64,000 bases of DNA, taken from Elymus sibiricus (taxonomy: Eukaryota > Streptophyta > Magnoliopsida > Poales > Poaceae). Each line of letters starts with the position of its first letter. The stretch's first letter is position 1. The DNA is taken from positions 184,818,936-184,882,935 of the forward strand of contig CM077676.1 in the NCBI GenBank assembly GCA_039707655.1, written 5' to 3'. Shown here one piece after another: positions 59,672-64,000 of the stretch. Below the pieces are notes generated by a model. The model did no database searches, was not told where the DNA came from, and was given only the letters and a program-made list of their open reading frames with translations. Position numbers and translations under genes: made by a program.

Positions 59672-60472
59672 GCTCCTCTGTTTAGCTCCTGTATCAAAAC
59701 CAATGTAGCCCCATGGGGGCATGGAAGATAACTTTTGTATCTAAATGTTTAACAGTTGCTGTAGTTCATACTTTGAATGGACGTATGCATGTTGTTCTCC
59801 TTATTCCATTCTGTCTTTGCATGATTTTCGTACCCTACACTTACTGGAGACTTGCCGGTGTGCACACCCTTACCGCAAGTACCCGAGGAACAAGTCCTCA
59901 ACAGCTTGCCGAAAGCGCCGCTGCTGGCAAGATCACGCTTGCCGATCACAATGCAGCTACTTAGGTTGCCGAGCGGACTCGAAGCAAAGTAAGAGCGCAG
60001 TCAATTACGGCAAGGTTCCTTAGCGTGCAGGTTTCTCATACAAAGGCCAAAATCATTCAAGGAGAGCCACAACTACAACAAAGAATTTATTTCAAAGTTT
60101 TGCAACTTAGCTCATTCCTTGCTGTACTTCTTGCCGTAGGGCGACATCTTGAACGCGTCCTTTGGTATCCATGACCATCACTCCCCCCGGGAAGCTTGTA
60201 CACGAGGAATCCTTCCTTCCTTTAGGAAAAAGAAAGAAGAGAAAAGAGGAGACTGGAACCTTGACGGTTCATTAACCACCTTATGCAAGGCAAAGACTGT
60301 AACACAAGACTACATGCAGCACATAAATAAATATGCATTTGGACAAATAGTTGTGAAACACTTAGTTTTATTTATTGTGCACGGGATCTGCGCCCGGCTT
60401 TGTACAAAGGTTTACATGCCTTGACGGCAAACTTGTACAAAATAGGTTGCCGGGCAGCCCGGCAACCATGCC
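59672..60472. other. Element F convergent intergenic region
   Basis: It lies between the antisense gene and the end of pol. No convincing ORF is seen. It is rich in TTGCCG/CGGCAA words (about 59853, 59907, 59939, 59963, 60010, 60132 and 60450). Confidence 0.5.
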
Positions 60473-63400
60473 TTACGGGTAGAACTTACGAAGATTCTCA
60501 ATATTCCATGAGTTAAGCACCGGAGTGCCATCTTCGGTCTCTAGGCGGACTGCGCCGGGCCTAGAGACTCGTACTACCCGGTAAGGGCCCTCCCACTTTG
60601 GCGTCAACTTGTTTTTACCCTTCATGGATTGAATCCGACGAAGAATAAGGTCGCCTTCCTCAAGGTTCCTGGCATTCACTTTGCGGCTATGGTAGCGGCG
60701 CAAAGCTTGCTGGTACCATGCAGCACGGACAACAGCCCGGAAATGATCTTCCTCAAGGAGCGTGGCATCGTCTTGCCGCAGCTCATCTTGGTCCTCCTCA
60801 TCGAAGGCCAAGACTCGAGGTGACCCATATTTGAGTTCTGTGGGGAGTACCGCTTCTGCACCATACACAAGGGAGAAGGGTGTCTGGCCAGTGGCTCGAT
60901 TTGGTGTCGTTCTGATTGACCAAAGAACCGCCGGCAATTCTTCCACCCAGCGCCTTCCACACTGGTGCAGCTTGTCGAAAGTCCTAGTCTTTAGACCACG
61001 CAACACTTCTACATTTGCCCTCTCTACTTGCCCATTGCTTCTTGGGTGAGCAACGGAGGCATAGCAGATCTTATTTCCAAGTTCCTCGCAATATGCTGTG
61101 AAGGCGTGGCTCGTGAATTGGGTGCCATTGTCGGTAATGATCCTGTTGGGTACACCAAAATGGGCAACCAATCCTTTGAGGAACTTGATAGCTGACTGTG
61201 CCATCACCTTTCTCACTGGCTCTACTTTAGGCCACTTTGTAAACTTGTCGATTGCAACGTACAAGAATTCAAAGCCCCCGGTAGGACGGGGGAAGGGGCC
61301 GACGATGTCGAGCCCCCAGACCGAGATGGGCCAGGAAAGAGGGGTGGTTTGGAAGGCTTGAGCTGGTTGGTGGATGTCCTTGGAGTGGAACTGGCATGCT
61401 TCACACCTGATAACCACCGCCAAGGCGTCTTGAAGGGCTGTCGGCCAGTAGAATCCTTGATGGAACGCCTTGCCAACAAGTGCACGTGACCCAATATGAG
61501 ATCCGCACATCCCTTCATGTATCTCTTCCAACATCCATTGTCCATCTTCCCGGGAGATGCATCTCAATTTTACCTCGTTAGGTCTCTTCCTGTACAAGGT
61601 GTTGTCAATAAACTTATACATCCTTGATTGACAGGCCACTCTTTCTGCATCTTCTTGCTCATCGGGAAGGTCTCCTGTCTGGAGGAATTGGACAATCGGC
61701 TGCACCCATGTCGGAGCTTGTGTCTCGACGACAAGGACTAAAGGCATTTCTTCCTCTACGGGAGCACTTTCTTCGATGGCAAGGACCTAGCTTGCCGGAT
61801 ACTGTGGCTCACCAGCAAAGGGTGGCTTGTCGGTGGTATCTTCTTTCTTGGTGGCCACGGGTAGCTCTGCTGGAAAGTAACCATCAACATCTTGTTTTCT
61901 TTTCTTTGCCAGCTTCGATGGTGTAACGGATGGCTGAGTTAGTTGGAGCACAAAAGTTCCTGGTTCCACAGGCATCTTTTGGGCAGCAAGCTTTGACAGG
62001 TCATCGGCAATCTCATTCTGTGCATGAGGAATGTGCTCTGCTTGCAGACCATCAAAGTGCTCTTCCAACTTTCTCACTTCATCGACATATGCCTCCATCA
62101 AAGGGCTTTGGTAATCCTTGTTGACCTGCCTCACCACAAGCTGCGAGTCACCTCTGATAATTAGTTTCCGGATACCGAGGTCAATTGCAATGCACAGACC
62201 GACAAGCAAACCCTCGTACTCAGCAGTGTTGTTGGTAGCCTGCTCCCTGGGGAAGAGCATCTGGACCACGTACTTGAGGTGCTCTCCAGTGGGTGTGATA
62301 AGCAACACACCGGCACCGGCGCCTTTCAGCGTGAAAGCACAGTCAAATACATGACCCAATCGTCAACTGTTTCCTTGCTGGGGAGAGATGTCTCTAGTTT
62401 TTCTTCATCTGGCATTGGAGTCCATTCTGTAATGAATTCTGCCAAGGCTCTACTTTGGATCATCGAGGTGCTCTCAAATTTTAGATCAAAACTTGATAAC
62501 TCCAGCGCCCACTCCACAATCCTTCCGATTGCCTCTGGATTTCTCAAGATGCGTTGCAACGGAAAGAGAGTGACAACGGTGACTGGGTGTGCTTGAAAAT
62601 AATGGCGCAGCTTCCTTGAGCCCATGAGAAGGCCAAAAAGCAACTTTTGCACACCAGAGTACCTTGATCTAGCCCCTTGCGGGAGGGAGCTGACAAAGTA
62701 GACTGGGCGCTGCACCATCTTTTTCTTCACAACTTGCTGATCTGGTTGGCTGGCTTGCATAATCTCTGTCTTGTCAGCACCTGACCTTGCTGGAGAAGAT
62801 TCCGGCTCATCGAGTCATGGCTCTGCGGTTGCTACCTCTTCCTCATTGGCCTCTCTTTCAGCCACAAGTGCAGCACTAACCACTTGATTCATTGCTGCTA
62901 AATATAGCAGCAACGTCTCTTGCGGCCTACATGCAACTATAACTGGCAGAGAGGACAGGTACTCCTTCAAATCTTGGAGTGCGGCCTCCGCTTTCGGAGT
63001 CCAGTTTACTGGACCTGACTTTTTCAATATCTTGAAAAACGGCAAGGAGCGCTCTGCTGATTTGGAGATTAACCTGCTGAGGGCGGCAACGCAGTCGGCA
63101 AGGCGCCTGACATCCTTGACGCGTCTCGGTGCTTCCATCTGCTCAATTGCTCTGATCTTGTCGGGGTTGGCTTCAATCCTCCTCTGAGACACGAAGAAAC
63201 CAAGAAGCTTTCCGGATGGAACACCGAACACACACTTCTCGGGGTTGAGCTTCAAGTTAAGCTTGCACAAGTTGGCAAAAGTTTCCTCGATATCCTGGAT
63301 CAATGTTGACTTGTCTCTGGTTTTGACCACAGTGTCATCCATATAAGCTTCCACATTTCTGTGCAGCTGTGGTTCAAAACCAATCTGGACTGCTTTGGCA

Positions 63401-64000
63401 AAGGTCGCTCCGGCACACTTCAGTCCGAAAGGCATACGCAAAAAGCAGTATGTGCAACATGGAGTGATGAATGCAGTCTTCTCCTCATCTTCCTTGGCCA
63501 TAAAAATCTGATGATAACCAGAATAGGCATCAAGGAAAGAGAGTAGGTCACAGCCGGCAGTGGAGTCTACAATCTGGTCAATGCGCGGCAAAGGGAAAGG
63601 GTCCATGGGACAGGCTTTATTTATATCGGTGAAGTTGATACAAAGCCTCCACTTCCCGTTCGCCTTGCGCACCACCAACGGATTGGCTAACCACGTAGGG
63701 TGCAACACTCCTCTAACCAGGCCTGCTGCTTCTAACTTCTTAATCTCCTCGGCAATGAACTCTTGCCGCTCCAAGGCTTGCTTCCTTATCTTCGGCTTGA
63801 CGGGCCTTGCATGAGGGCAGACAGGAAGGTGATGCTCAATTACCTCCCTAGGAACACCGGGGATGTCAGATGCTTGCCAAGAAAATACATCGACATTCAC
63901 CCATAGGAAGGCAACGAGCTCACTTTCCTGCTCGTCACTGAGAGTGGCACTTATAGAGAAAGTGCCGCTTGTCCCATCTTCTTTCGCAGAGACTCGCTTG
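60473..64000 (-). pseudogene. Element F pol (RT, RNase H, archaeal RNase H, integrase), lightly broken, partial
   Basis: Minus strand. Reverse transcriptase (63900-63100) has the YMDD active site at about 63345-63334. RNase H is at about 62960-62420, with a TGA at 62815-62817. Archaeal-type RNase H (about 62360-61990) has a one-base loss near 62345 inside its first Asp motif. A TAG at 61787-61789 precedes integrase, which is open from 61747 to 60473: HHCC finger, LDIVGP, TDNGTQF, NGQVERAN, GPY motif and LRKFYP. Only three or four lesions break it, so F is a younger copy than A or D. Upstream protease and gag are beyond 64000. Confidence 0.85.

Larger units (their letters stand above)
57566..64000 (-). 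mobile_element. Element F: Tat-lineage Gypsy retrotransposon, 3' part
   Basis: The left boundary TGTCGTGGGAGACAAC at 57566 follows CCAAC (57561-57565, possible target duplication). Its minus-strand 3' LTR is at 57566-58489, the PPT at 58490-58507, an antisense gene at 58955-59619 and pol from 64000 down to 60473. The 5' LTR, gag and PBS lie beyond the window. Dual RNase H domains place it in the Tat lineage. The motif CTTGCC/GGCAAG is very common, including in the LTR. Confidence 0.85.

Overview
The window is plant repeat DNA, almost certainly from a large grass genome of the wheat/barley group (Triticeae). It holds no recognisable host gene, rRNA or tRNA gene. Nearly every base belongs to LTR retrotransposons inserted inside one another, and most boundaries can be placed to the base from TG...CA ends, 5-bp target-site duplications (TSDs), primer-binding sites (PBS) and polypurine tracts (PPT). 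I use letters for the elements; family names are tentative and from memory.

Nesting. The oldest layer is G, a SIRE/Maximus-type Copia element (+ strand; pieces at 1415-3780, 49225-49746 and 53376-55302). Into G went I (the tail of an LTR ending at 1414), A (3781-49219, TSD CTTAC), H (49747-53370, TSD GTCAA) and E (from 55303). Into A went C (4830-12184, TSD GGGAG) and D (12403-36814, TSD CTCGC). Into D went B (21532-35397, TSD CCGTC). Into E went F (57566 to beyond the window end). LTR divergence agrees with this order: by eye the B LTRs differ at about 12 of 572 positions and the LTRs of its host D at 17 of 487.

Element types. A and B are one family and D and F are two others; all four are Ty3/Gypsy elements of the Tat lineage, shown by a pol order of protease, reverse transcriptase, RNase H, a second archaeal-type RNase H and integrase. 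C and E look like Athila-lineage (Sabrina/Wham-like) elements; C kept only an env-position ORF. H is a short non-autonomous element with no coding capacity.

Most striking pattern. Each of the four Tat elements carries an extra gene on the opposite strand to pol, always between the end of pol and the 3' LTR, each with its own TATA-like box 80-130 bp before its ATG. In A, B and D it is a multi-exon gene for a Transposase_28-like protein with a coiled-coil tail, and in D it still reads through almost intact although D's pol is dead. In F the same slot holds a gene for a B3-type DNA-binding domain. Each family is also saturated with its own short motif (CACTCGG in A/B, CTTCGG in D, CTTGCC/GCCGGCAAG in F, GACCCGGC in H), including inside coding exons. 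Motif saturation plus an antisense-encoded putative DNA-binding protein is the best candidate here for an undescribed system.

Decay. gag-pol of A, B, D and F is broken by many stops that mostly look like CAG to TAG, TGG to TAG or CGA to TGA, as expected from deamination of methylated CHG and CG sites. Arrays that echo the PPT occur upstream of the 3' LTR in A, B, C and H.
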